A DNA stretch of 19,319 nucleotides from JABSOG01 sp041583135 (GCA_041583135.1 JBFHGJ010000112.1:1-19319); one strand, 5' to 3'. Positions 1 to 7,471 are shown, numbered from the stretch's first letter. Translations and numbers: made by a program. The notes: generated by a model from the letters alone, not told the origin.

Positions 1-149
1 CATAATTCCTAATTATCATTGCTTTATAAAAACGCAAAATAGGGAACAATGGCTATCAATCGTCTGAATTTTGGTTAAGCGAAGTATCACTTAGATATAT
101 GCCCTGCCTGACATAAAGTCATTCGCAGAGCATGTATACCTAAGCGATA

Positions 150-986
150 TCAGTCTATAAAGCCTCTGAGTGGCAGCTTATCTGGCTGTAGCCAGTTTTC
201 TTTGGCATATTGCGCCGTGCCATCGGTCACATGCAAAGTGTAGGCTTGGCGCGACTTGCTGGAGCGATTTGGCGCACTGTAATGGGGTAATAAGCCATGA
301 AACATCACCAAAGTACCGGCTTTTACTTCTACCGGGATGGCGCTCGCATCTGTCGGCCATGGGGTATTGTCGAGCACCACCACTTCGGTATCACGGCCAC
401 TGCGTTTAAACTGCTCTCGCAAAGGGCCTTTGTGTCCCCCCGGCTCGACCCATAAACAACCGTTATCCAAGGTCGCATCTTCAATGGCAAACCAAAAAGT
501 GATCACCGATTGTGGTGTAGTATAGAAAAACGTCGCATCTTGATGCCAGCGCACAACGCCACCGATATTGGGCTGTTTGAAGATATACATCGACTGACGA
601 ATTTGCGGCTGCTGCAAACCGATATCTTTGGCTAGCTCACCAAGTACCGGCAAGTGGCTAAACTCATTAAACAGTGGGTCTAACTCGTGTAGGGCATGGC
701 CTATTTTATTGATACATAAAGACTTTTTTTGAACCAAATGGCCTTTTTTATCGAAAGCCTCTTCTTCAAAGAAGCAGCGCACCTGCTCTGCCGAATCAAG
801 AAAATAATCATCGTCACAACGGGCTTGGTTGTCGGTTGTGAAAATATGGCGGCCGTCATCATCGAATTGCTCAACGAGCTCAGCTGCGCCAGTTTTGAGC
901 TTATCCAGCCAGTGTTGCTCAATGAGTCCATCCAATACGATAAAGCCATCATTGGCAAAACGGTTGATTTGTTGTGGCGTTAACAT
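150..986 (-). CDS. PHYHD1-like phytanoyl-CoA dioxygenase family 2-oxoglutarate oxygenase
   Basis: Predicted soluble Fe(II)/2-oxoglutarate-dependent oxygenase of the PhyH family, 278 residues from the ATG at 986. The open frame extends one TTG codon upstream to 989. Numbering from that TTG, the iron-binding HxD is H149/D151 in WHQDATFF, the distal His is H236 in HGLLPHYSAPNRS, and the 2-oxoglutarate-binding Arg is R247 in SRQAYTLHV. From memory, the blocks NKIGHALHELDP, QSMYIFKQP, EDATLDNGCLW and the C-terminal ENWLQP match animal PHYHD1 more closely than peroxisomal phytanoyl-CoA hydroxylase, and the length is full for that subfamily. Family knowledge: PHYHD1 turns over 2-oxoglutarate but is not known to act on phytanoyl-CoA, so the substrate is unknown. 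No strong Shine-Dalgarno is visible. On the minus strand a TTGTAA/TATATG pair with a 16-bp spacer lies just before the start, which would give a very short leader. The gene is divergent from the motor operon and shows no functional link to it. Confidence 0.9.
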   Translation of the reverse strand: MLTPQQINRFANDGFIVLDGLIEQHWLDKLKTGAAELVEQFDDDGRHIFTTDNQARCDDDYFLDSAEQVRCFFEEEAFDKKGHLVQKKSLCINKIGHALHELDPLFNEFSHLPVLGELAKDIGLQQPQIRQSMYIFKQPNIGGVVRWHQDATFFYTTPQSVITFWFAIEDATLDNGCLWVEPGGHKGPLREQFKRSGRDTEVVVLDNTPWPTDASAIPVEVKAGTLVMFHGLLPHYSAPNRSSKSRQAYTLHVTDGTAQYAKENWLQPDKLPLRGFID

Positions 987-1160
987 CAATGCATATACTC
1001 AAGCGCGAATTTTTTACAAATAATAACGGTAAATGCCCAACAGATCAGCTTGTTTTGTTGTAAAGTTATTGTATTTTAATGGCTTGCGGCTTTGCTATTA
1101 CACCGCGACACACGTTAGACTCGAAGCAAATACGTTAAGACCTTACAAATGGAGTAGCGA

Positions 1161-2258
1161 ATGAACATTTTGGGATTGTCCGCAAGCTTATTTTTGGCAA
1201 TTTTCACCGGCCTTGGCTTGGTTATTGCCATTGCATTCTTTTTATCGCGGCAATCTTCTCCCAAAATCAGAGCGCTTAACAGTGCCCTGGCCGGTCTGAC
1301 TAGCCTTTTCTGTCTTGATGTCTTTTACGTCAGCCAAGGACTCATTCCGCCGCTGACCTATGTGCAAGGACAGCCACAACAAAGTGGCATAACAACCCTC
1401 AACGACTGGGTATCTTCAGCATCGGTCAGTTTCGGCGACCTCTATATCAGTTGGGCACTGCTGATTGTTTGCATCTTTTGCAGCTATTTTGTCAAACGTT
1501 CGGCCGTAGAATACGATCACACCGTCAAAGAATATTTTTACGATCATTTTGGTGCCAGCGGTGCCAGTGCGGTGTTATTGACCAGCCTGTTTTACACCTT
1601 TATCGCCATACCCGCCTATTTCGACTCTGGGCTAGAAATTTTCGACAAGATCCTCTTTCGCGGCATTATTCCTTACATTACAGTAGGACTGTTCTTTTGG
1701 GTGCTCATCAATATTGTGCTGTTGGCCCGTCGAGTCTTGTTTCAACGTCAGCAAGATCTCAGCATCAAACAAGGGTTTTCTAGTGCGCATATCAACCAGA
1801 CCTTAGCGCAAGCGAGCGAACACTCCGCATTAAAAAGGCGATTACAAGAGGTGGTAACGCTCACTGGCGATAAACCGCTGGAACTAAGCGAATATACTCA
1901 GTTGATAGAACAGCAGGCTGAAATGGAACGAGAAGAAATCGCCACCTCCACTTTATACCTGCACACGGCCATGTGGGCGATCCCCGTACTGGGCTTTTTA
2001 GGCACGGTTTGGGGGATTGCTGAAGCGGTGTCCAACCTCATACCACTACTTAAAGATATGTCCGCCTCAGAGCTGGGCGGTAGTCAACTGGCCGACTCTC
2101 TGGCCGGGCTTGGTGTCGCCTTCGATACCACCTTGGTGGCACTCACACTCAGCCTGCCGGCCATGGCGCTTATCTCACTGTTGGAAAAGTCAGCCTATGA
2201 AGACATGCTGGTGCGCAACCGCGTGGTATTGGAACACGTCAGAGATCTGCAAGTTTAG
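1161..2258 (+). CDS. MotA/TolQ/ExbB-family proton-channel protein (motor A subunit)
   Basis: Inner-membrane protein of 365 residues, first gene of a four-gene operon, with GGAG about 8 bases before the ATG. Hydrophobic segments lie near 5-28, 37-60, 92-112, 132-154, 168-190, 268-292 and 315-341. The last two carry the family signature: AIPVLGFLGTVWGI (273-286, T282) and GLGVAFDTTLVALTLSLP (316-333, T323/T324), where MotA, TolQ and ExbB line the ion path with Thr and other polar residues. A charged cytoplasmic region (about 190-265) with helical, acidic stretches precedes the channel pair, as in ExbB/TolQ. In the family, five such subunits surround two B subunits and convert proton or sodium flux into rotation or force. 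The two following genes supply candidate B subunits. The extra N-terminal helices make it longer than ExbB (about 240). It lacks the very long tail of Zorya ZorA. What the motor drives is not shown by the sequence. Confidence 0.85.
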   Translation: MNILGLSASLFLAIFTGLGLVIAIAFFLSRQSSPKIRALNSALAGLTSLFCLDVFYVSQGLIPPLTYVQGQPQQSGITTLNDWVSSASVSFGDLYISWALLIVCIFCSYFVKRSAVEYDHTVKEYFYDHFGASGASAVLLTSLFYTFIAIPAYFDSGLEIFDKILFRGIIPYITVGLFFWVLINIVLLARRVLFQRQQDLSIKQGFSSAHINQTLAQASEHSALKRRLQEVVTLTGDKPLELSEYTQLIEQQAEMEREEIATSTLYLHTAMWAIPVLGFLGTVWGIAEAVSNLIPLLKDMSASELGGSQLADSLAGLGVAFDTTLVALTLSLPAMALISLLEKSAYEDMLVRNRVVLEHVRDLQV

Positions 2259-2260
2259 CT

Positions 2261-2749
2261 ATGGCCTCAGATAGATTTGATCGCAAGCCCAAAGAGCTGC
2301 CATCATTTCCGATGCTGCAAATGTTTGGCGGCCTTATCGGGGTTTTGGTGGTTATCGTGGTGATCTCGGCGCTTAAGGTGCAGCAAGTGCGCAACGAGCA
2401 AATGAAGCCCGAAAACCTAGTCGGCATACAATTGGTCGATTTGTCGGCCAAGCCGCAGATCAAGCTGTTTTTATACCAAGACTATGTGCTGATTGACCAA
2501 ACCAAACAGAAAATTCCCGTTGCCTCATTGATGCAACCCGACAATGCCATGACCCGCTTTTTACGTCCGCAATTGAACGACATCAATAGTGGCCGTAAAG
2601 AACTGTTTTTATTGCTCTACCCGGAGTCAAACCGCACCATGTTCGCCATGCGTCAGCTGTTTGCCCATATTCAAGCAAGACAATTCAACCTTTTGATGCT
2701 CAATAAAGAGCTGATACGCCAACTGATGAATACGGATATCACCCAATGA
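2261..2749 (+). CDS. Small ExbD-like single-span protein lacking the channel Asp
   Basis: Protein of 162 residues starting 2 bases after the upstream stop, so probably translationally coupled. Layout: short cytoplasmic head (1-17), one membrane helix (about 18-40), then a periplasmic domain. Residues 66-148 read like the ExbD/TolR periplasmic fold: a strand KPQIKLFLY, a turn and strand VLIDQTKQKIPVASL, a core strand ELFLLLYPE, and a helix MRQLFAHIQARQFNLLML. In ExbD and TolR the helix opens with a Pro-x-x-Asp motif whose Asp carries the proton. Here the matching stretch is FPMLQM, with Gln20 where Asp would be, so the subunit probably does not conduct by itself. The next gene keeps an Asp in the same place, which suggests a heteromeric B-subunit pair. 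This assignment rests on topology and pattern, not on a family search. Confidence 0.65.
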   Translation: MASDRFDRKPKELPSFPMLQMFGGLIGVLVVIVVISALKVQQVRNEQMKPENLVGIQLVDLSAKPQIKLFLYQDYVLIDQTKQKIPVASLMQPDNAMTRFLRPQLNDINSGRKELFLLLYPESNRTMFAMRQLFAHIQARQFNLLMLNKELIRQLMNTDITQ

Positions 2750-4308
2750 GACTGAACAAACCCTCATATGGCGTATTTATGGTGGACATTTTTGCCTCTA
2801 GTGTCGGTATTTTTATTTTGGTCAGCCTGTTGTATATCATCGAGTCGGCCAAGGCCACCAGCGATGAAGTGATGGCCGAAAAGTTTAAAACCTTGGTCAA
2901 GCGCGACAAAATTCCTGTTGATCGCTACGCCCTGCCCGCCAATCGCGATCCACTACATGATTGGGGCATTCGCGCCCGTCATGCAAGGGAAAAAGAAGAA
3001 GCGTTGATCTTATTGCTCAGAGACAAGGTACTGCTCTATCACACCATGCAAACCCTTGATAAAGATGAAATTGTTGACTCACCTGCGATCAATGAATATT
3101 ACCAAAAATACAACAAGAACCGTCGTTTGATCTTAGAGATCCACTATCACGACGCCTACCATTCCCTCAAGGCCAAAATTCACGAATCACTGCCCCCCGA
3201 TGTCCATCTATGGATACACTGGGCCTACAACGCCGGTAACATTACCAATCCCAACCCAGTGCTTAGCCGAGATAATACCCATTTGGTCAATATGGCAGGC
3301 AATCAACCACAAGTGGCCACAGAAGAACAAGGTGGAATGCCCTCATCAATCAGCAACGGCAAATCAGGCCAAGGCACCGACGCCTTTGGTCGTCAAGATG
3401 CTCAAGCGCAAAGCGCCCAGCCGCCATCAGGTCAAGGTGCCAGTACACAAGGGGTTGAGGGACAGCCGAATGCCACTCAAAACCAAACTCAAGGACAAAA
3501 TAGCACCAGCGCTGAGCAACAGTCTCCGATACAAGGCTCTGATATAGACTCGGCCACCCAACAGCAATTGCAGCTACAGCTGGAAATCGAAAAGCAAATG
3601 CAGGCCAATGCCAGCGCCGAGCAGTTTATCGATACTTTCTTGCCGCCAATTGACCCAGCAGAGCCAACAGAAAACCCAACTCAAAGCGCTGCGCCACAAC
3701 AACACTCAGCGTCGCAGCAAGGGAGCGAAACGGCAACTGGGCAACACAACCTAAATAACGCGGCCAATCAAACGCAAAATGCCAACAGCGATAACAAGAA
3801 GCAGCCACCTCAACCACAGCCTCAACAGCAACAAGAGAAAACCGAAGCGCCAGATCCCCAATCACAAGCAGCAGAGCAAGTGATCAAGAAAAATGTCTTT
3901 GTCTCAATACCGCTGTTCTCGCCCATCAATCAATTTCAGCTCGACGTGCAAGTGCCGGGGTTCGAACACAAACGCTACAACCTCAATGCCATGGCCTTTA
4001 GGCTGCGCCTCACCCCGCAAGAAAACGCCGATAGTATTGCCTTAAGCCTTGAGCATGGTGATGCCATTACCCCCAAATCTTTTGATGAAGACAACGGTTG
4101 GATTAAAGTCGAAATTCACCAAGCCAGCGCCCCCAACCAACCGCTCTCTGGCTGGCTCTACGGCACCATTCGTCGTCAGATCTTGATGCTGCCGCTATTG
4201 GAAAATCAGGTGCAGTCTATCTCAAGCCACAACAGGCGCTACTGGTTCAAAACCAATACTCAAGCCTTAGAGCAGCTCAACACCGAAGCTAAGGAGAACG
4301 GCCAATGA
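2746..4308 (+). CDS. MotB/ExbD-like membrane protein with long Gln-rich linker
   Basis: Protein of 520 residues whose ATG overlaps the previous stop (ATGA). Residues 11-32 are one membrane helix opening with FMVDIF. D14 sits where ExbD, TolR and MotB carry the proton-accepting Asp. Residues 35-165 are charged and mostly helical. Residues about 185-380 are low-complexity, rich in Gln, Ser, Ala, Asn and Pro, with a Q-run near 353-363. Residues 383-505 form a compact, strand-rich terminal domain. I see no OmpA-type peptidoglycan-binding signature. The linker could let the terminal domain reach the cell wall, the outer membrane or the SUMF1-fold partner encoded next. The likely role is the conducting B subunit of the motor formed with the 1161 product, based on helix position, the Asp and coupling. 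The terminal domain is not one I recognise. Confidence 0.65.
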   Translation: MRLNKPSYGVFMVDIFASSVGIFILVSLLYIIESAKATSDEVMAEKFKTLVKRDKIPVDRYALPANRDPLHDWGIRARHAREKEEALILLLRDKVLLYHTMQTLDKDEIVDSPAINEYYQKYNKNRRLILEIHYHDAYHSLKAKIHESLPPDVHLWIHWAYNAGNITNPNPVLSRDNTHLVNMAGNQPQVATEEQGGMPSSISNGKSGQGTDAFGRQDAQAQSAQPPSGQGASTQGVEGQPNATQNQTQGQNSTSAEQQSPIQGSDIDSATQQQLQLQLEIEKQMQANASAEQFIDTFLPPIDPAEPTENPTQSAAPQQHSASQQGSETATGQHNLNNAANQTQNANSDNKKQPPQPQPQQQQEKTEAPDPQSQAAEQVIKKNVFVSIPLFSPINQFQLDVQVPGFEHKRYNLNAMAFRLRLTPQENADSIALSLEHGDAITPKSFDEDNGWIKVEIHQASAPNQPLSGWLYGTIRRQILMLPLLENQVQSISSHNRRYWFKTNTQALEQLNTEAKENGQ

Positions 4309-5909
4309 AACTCAAAGCCGCCGGTAGCCTCGCGTTGCTATTATTGTTGATGCTGGTAGCACTGTTGCGTCAGGCCGATTTTGGCGATGGCCTAATGGTC
4401 CGTTTTGCCGCAGGCGAAGTCACCCTTGGAGGCGAGTCAGACCCTGCCCTTGACGCCCTGCGCACAACACAGGCTGCCGACAACAATGCATTGCGTTCGG
4501 TATTGATTGAGCCGCGAAGCTGGCAGCCCAAACAACGGCTTTTTATTGCCCGCCATGAAGTCACCAATTTGCAATATCGCTTTGCCATTGTGCCCATGCA
4601 GCGCTTTACCCTAACCAATAGCCCGCTGCTTCATCGAGCCATGCCGAGCGACCATGACTTTAGGCCAAGAACCCTCAACGACATTAAATACAACAACCAC
4701 CGACAACCTGTGGTTGGCGTCAGTTGGTATGATGCCTACAGTTTTTGTCGATTAAGCAATATGCGTCTACCCAGCGCCGAAGAATTTGAAGCGGCGATGC
4801 GTTTGGAGCTTGAACACCGCAATGAAAACGAATACGACTTTCCAGTTATGGCAGGAAAGTCACAAGATACCGTAGTGCCGTTGGAAATCGGTAAATATCG
4901 CGCCCGTCACGGCGTACTACAGGAGATCATCGGTAATGTATCGGAATGGATTGATGCCAAAGATGGCCAGCACTTTTTGATGGGCTATTCATATAAAAAC
5001 CTACCAGAGCAAGGACAAAAGCCGCTACCTTACAAACGCCACTACGCCGAGCCAACGGCCAACGACAACGATTTTGGCTTTCGCTGCCTCTACCAAGCCC
5101 CGGCAGATTTCGACGCTAAACGACTGAGCGCGCCTGCCATAGAATACAACGGACTTAAATGTTGGCGTACCAGAGAAAACCTAGGTCCAGGCAAATTTGA
5201 CCTATTTACCAACGACAACAGAAGTTACGCCGCCGGTGGCGGCATGTTCCCCGAGCAGCTTTGTGAGCTCCCGAGCAAAACATATCATTTGGGCGCCGAT
5301 GGTGGCCAAAGTACCATTGCGCTGATTGGGCAAAACCCTTGGGGTTACAGTAACTATCTGCTCGGCAAAGCCGAACACAAGGTCGATGTCGCCTCATTTG
5401 CAATAGACGCCAAAGAGGTCTCGATTAAAGACTACCGCCAATTTTTGGCACGCCCAAAGCTTAATGCAACAGTACACAGTCATCCCGAGCAGCCAAAACC
5501 CTATGATCACACGCCATTGGATTGGAACCATCAGCTCACCACCAAAGAGCAACACGATGCGGTTACCGGTGTCAGTTGGTGGGATGCGTTTGCCTATTGC
5601 ACATGGCAAAACAAGCGTTTGCCCTTTAACAACGAATGGGAAAGAGCAGCCAAAAGTCACGACGGCAGATTGTATGCTTGGGGTAACAACCTCACCACAC
5701 AGGCGCTGGATAAAACCCCTGAGGGCATATATAACCTAAGTCGCAGCGTCAGCGAGTGGACCGGCACTTTTGTCATCGGCAGCAACTCAGCCATTGTCAA
5801 AGGCGGCTCTGACGCTTTTGACTGGCGGATATTCGGCCGTGCCTATGTTGAATTGAAACTTTCGCGCGATCTCAAATCGCCAGCCGTTGGATTTAGGTGC
5901 GCCAAGTAA
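4305..5909 (+). CDS. Envelope-anchored tandem SUMF1/FGE-fold protein, probably non-catalytic
   Basis: Protein of 534 residues, ATGA-overlapped with the upstream gene. Residues 5-21 are a signal anchor with no lipobox Cys, so the bulk should be periplasmic. Two formylglycine-generating-enzyme-like domains follow. Domain 1 (about 33-262) has GVSWYDAYSFC (138-148), RLPSAEEFEAA, GNVSEW (210-215) and FGFRC (257-261). Domain 2 (about 325-534) has GVSWWDAFAYC (422-432), RLPFNNEWERAA, SVSEW, KGGS (499-502) and VGFRC (528-532). Catalytic FGE needs two copper-binding Cys shortly after the RGGS-type motif. In domain 2 that stretch is DAFDWRIFGRAY with no Cys, and domain 1 has none either, so sulfatase activation is unlikely. 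SUMF1-fold proteins also serve structurally: GldK and GldJ of the gliding/T9SS motor are examples. Operon position suggests a periplasmic partner or ring component for the motor proteins. Confidence 0.85.
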   Translation: MKLKAAGSLALLLLLMLVALLRQADFGDGLMVRFAAGEVTLGGESDPALDALRTTQAADNNALRSVLIEPRSWQPKQRLFIARHEVTNLQYRFAIVPMQRFTLTNSPLLHRAMPSDHDFRPRTLNDIKYNNHRQPVVGVSWYDAYSFCRLSNMRLPSAEEFEAAMRLELEHRNENEYDFPVMAGKSQDTVVPLEIGKYRARHGVLQEIIGNVSEWIDAKDGQHFLMGYSYKNLPEQGQKPLPYKRHYAEPTANDNDFGFRCLYQAPADFDAKRLSAPAIEYNGLKCWRTRENLGPGKFDLFTNDNRSYAAGGGMFPEQLCELPSKTYHLGADGGQSTIALIGQNPWGYSNYLLGKAEHKVDVASFAIDAKEVSIKDYRQFLARPKLNATVHSHPEQPKPYDHTPLDWNHQLTTKEQHDAVTGVSWWDAFAYCTWQNKRLPFNNEWERAAKSHDGRLYAWGNNLTTQALDKTPEGIYNLSRSVSEWTGTFVIGSNSAIVKGGSDAFDWRIFGRAYVELKLSRDLKSPAVGFRCAK

Positions 5910-5944
5910 CAACGCCTCTAATTCCTAAACGCAGCTGACTCAAA

Positions 5945-5966
5945 CGCCCTAAAAAGGCGCATTTTT
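5945..5966 (+). terminator. Intrinsic terminator of the motor/SUMF1 operon
   Basis: A stem of CGCC (5945-5948) and GGCG (5956-5959) with an A-rich 7-base loop is followed by CATTTTT. It lies 36 bases past the 5909 stop, where the operon would end. The stem is short but GC-only. Confidence 0.6.
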
Positions 5967-6127
5967 GAATAAATATGCACCAATAACACTCATTTATTAT
6001 TCTTACAACCAATGAACCAGTCATGTTTTGACTTTATTTTATTGAAAAATAAGCCTTTAATCTCTCTGGCACTGTCTTTGCTCATCTTGCTTTAAATCAA
6101 TTCAAAAAACCTAAAGAGAGCAACATC

Positions 6128-6790
6128 ATGAGTCGAATCAACCTGAACTATCGCTACCATTGTCTACTGGCCGCATTGGCTTTCGCCAGTCCAGCGGCTT
6201 GTGCCGATCAGCTAAGTGCCAATGTCGGTGCCACCAGCAACTATTTATGGCGTGGTATGGAGCAAACTGGTGGCAACCCCGCCCTGTCGGCAGGAATAGA
6301 CTACAGCACTCAATCAGGCTTCTATGCCGGTGGCTGGCTATCTAATGCCGATTGGGCGCCGGGCATGACCTTTGAGCTTGACCTTTATGGCGGCTATAGC
6401 GGACAACTCAGCCAAGCCGTCAGCTTTGATGTCGGTTACATTTACTATGCCTACCCCGATGAAGATACAGGAGATGCCGACTTCTCGGAACTCTATGGCA
6501 GCCTGAGCTATCAAGGTTTCAGCCTCGGCTTATCGGTTTTGGCCGGTGGCACAGGCGCTGATTTTGGCGATACCCTCTACGCATCGGCAGACTATGAGTT
6601 CAATCTCAACGATTCACTGTCTATGGCCTTGCATTTTGGTCACTATAGCGGTGATTGGCTTGCACAAGATACGCTCGACTACGGCGTGAGTGTCAGTCAA
6701 AGTGGCTTTACGCTCGGGCTATCAGACACCGATAGTGACAACGAAAACATGAAGGTTTATTTGTCCTACACCATGGACTTTAGCCTATAG
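6128..6790 (+). CDS. TorF-family putative porin (Gcw_chp / TIGR02001 type)
   Basis: Outer-membrane beta-barrel protein of 220 residues. A signal peptide runs to about residue 26 (hydrophobic LLAALAFASPAACA, cleavage before D27). The mature start SANVGATSNYLWRGMEQTGGNPALSAGIDY is the family hallmark, followed by alternating aromatic strands and acidic turns, and the chain ends YLSYTMDFSL with the aromatic near the C terminus expected of a barrel. Length fits the family (about 210-250). GAGAG-like purines precede the ATG. It is a single gene, flanked by a terminator on each side and by AT-rich sequence upstream (5967-6127) in which I find no convincing promoter hexamers. The transported solute is unknown. 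It marks the last host gene before the phage-tail region. Confidence 0.85.
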   Translation: MSRINLNYRYHCLLAALAFASPAACADQLSANVGATSNYLWRGMEQTGGNPALSAGIDYSTQSGFYAGGWLSNADWAPGMTFELDLYGGYSGQLSQAVSFDVGYIYYAYPDEDTGDADFSELYGSLSYQGFSLGLSVLAGGTGADFGDTLYASADYEFNLNDSLSMALHFGHYSGDWLAQDTLDYGVSVSQSGFTLGLSDTDSDNENMKVYLSYTMDFSL

Positions 6791-6802
6791 GGATTGACCG
6801 CT

Positions 6803-6842
6803 GAGCCGTGAAACGTGCACCGTTATCGGCTTCATTTTATTT
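6803..6842 (+). terminator. Intrinsic terminator after the porin gene
   Basis: GAGCCG (6803-6808) pairs with CGGCTT (6827-6832, one G-U). A nested AACG/CGTT stem sits inside it, and CATTTTATTT follows. It begins 12 bases past the stop at 6790. Confidence 0.65.
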
Positions 6843-7285
6843 CATGCCCTCGGATTGAGCTTTGCCGAGACGACCAAAGTGGCGTAAATGTCGTTTGTCA
6901 TTGAACTAAGCTCAATTTCAACACTCAAAGTGTAAACTAAGATGGTGACTTAGTGACCAATTAAGCCACATGAGCTATACTGTTATTTCTCAACCAATAC
7001 TCCCCCTACCAGAAAAACACAAACTTTTAACAATCTAAAACAATTTTACAACCAAACCCCTTATTTATACCAAAGTAATAGAATCTCTCAAAGTCAGCAT
7101 TTGACACCATAACAACAACAAAAAGTCGCCGCACTGACAATTGAAGCGTAAAAAGCGTAAAAATCCAGCACAAAATTACCAAAACGCACACCATTTGTGT
7201 AAGCGGTTGAATTTACGGGTTGATTTAAACCCCATATCAGATAAATAATAACTTCAGGATAGGAACTGGTGTATTAAAGGAATAA

Positions 7286-7314
7286 TTGGATAGCAGTTAA
7301 CGGCAATTTACACT
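7286..7314 (+). promoter_or_regulatory. Candidate SOS-controlled promoter
   Basis: TTGGAT (7286-7291) and TACACT (7309-7314) are 17 bp apart. The -10 overlaps the first bases of the LexA box, the arrangement expected for direct LexA repression. The hexamers are weak (3/6 and 4/6), so the exact promoter is uncertain. Confidence 0.4.
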
Positions 7315-7330
7315 GTTTGTGTATACAGTT
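7311..7330. promoter_or_regulatory. LexA (SOS) box upstream of the Q-like gene
   Basis: The core CTGTTTGTGTATACAG (7313-7328) fits CTGT-N8-ACAG exactly. Over the 20-bp E. coli consensus, 15 positions agree. It lies in the only long control region of the tail module, about 240 bases before the Q-like start codon, and predicts DNA-damage induction. No other CTGT-N8-ACAG match was noticed in the neighbouring gaps. Confidence 0.8.
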
Positions 7331-7348
7331 GTTTTACTGGTATTGTCT

Positions 7349-7384
7349 TAGACCCCCTGATCAGGCACAATACTTTCACACTGA
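7349..7384 (+). repeat. Copy A of a shared 36-bp motif (promoter or leader element)
   Basis: This starts TAGACCCC and ends CACACTGA, with G.CA.AATA.TT. between. The same layout at exactly the same length recurs at 16168-16203, with 26 of 36 positions identical. If read as a promoter, TTGTCT (7343-7348) and CACAAT (7366-7371) are 17 bp apart, with TAGACCCC directly after the -35. If transcription starts at the LexA box instead, it would be an RNA leader element. Only this copy has the palindrome CCTGATCAGG (7356-7365). A small ACACT/AGTGT hairpin lies at 7378-7394. Confidence 0.6.
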
Positions 7385-7471
7385 AAATGAGTGTCTAAAA
7401 GGTCTTTCTACAAGACTTCCCCAGTCCATTTAAAATTTATTTTTTAAACTTAAATTACTTATAAAACGCAG

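Noticed and set aside
1161..4308. Zorya anti-phage defence (ZorA/ZorB)
   Set aside because: The channel protein lacks the long ZorA tail, the B-type protein lacks an OmpA peptidoglycan-binding domain, and no ZorC, ZorD or ZorE follows. A SUMF1-fold protein is there instead.
4305..5909. Sulfatase-activating formylglycine enzyme
   Set aside because: The catalytic Cys pair is missing in both domains and no sulfatase gene is present.
7144..7161. CRISPR-like or iteron array from the AAGCGTAAA repeats
   Set aside because: Only two abutting 9-bp copies, with no spacers and no cas or replication genes.
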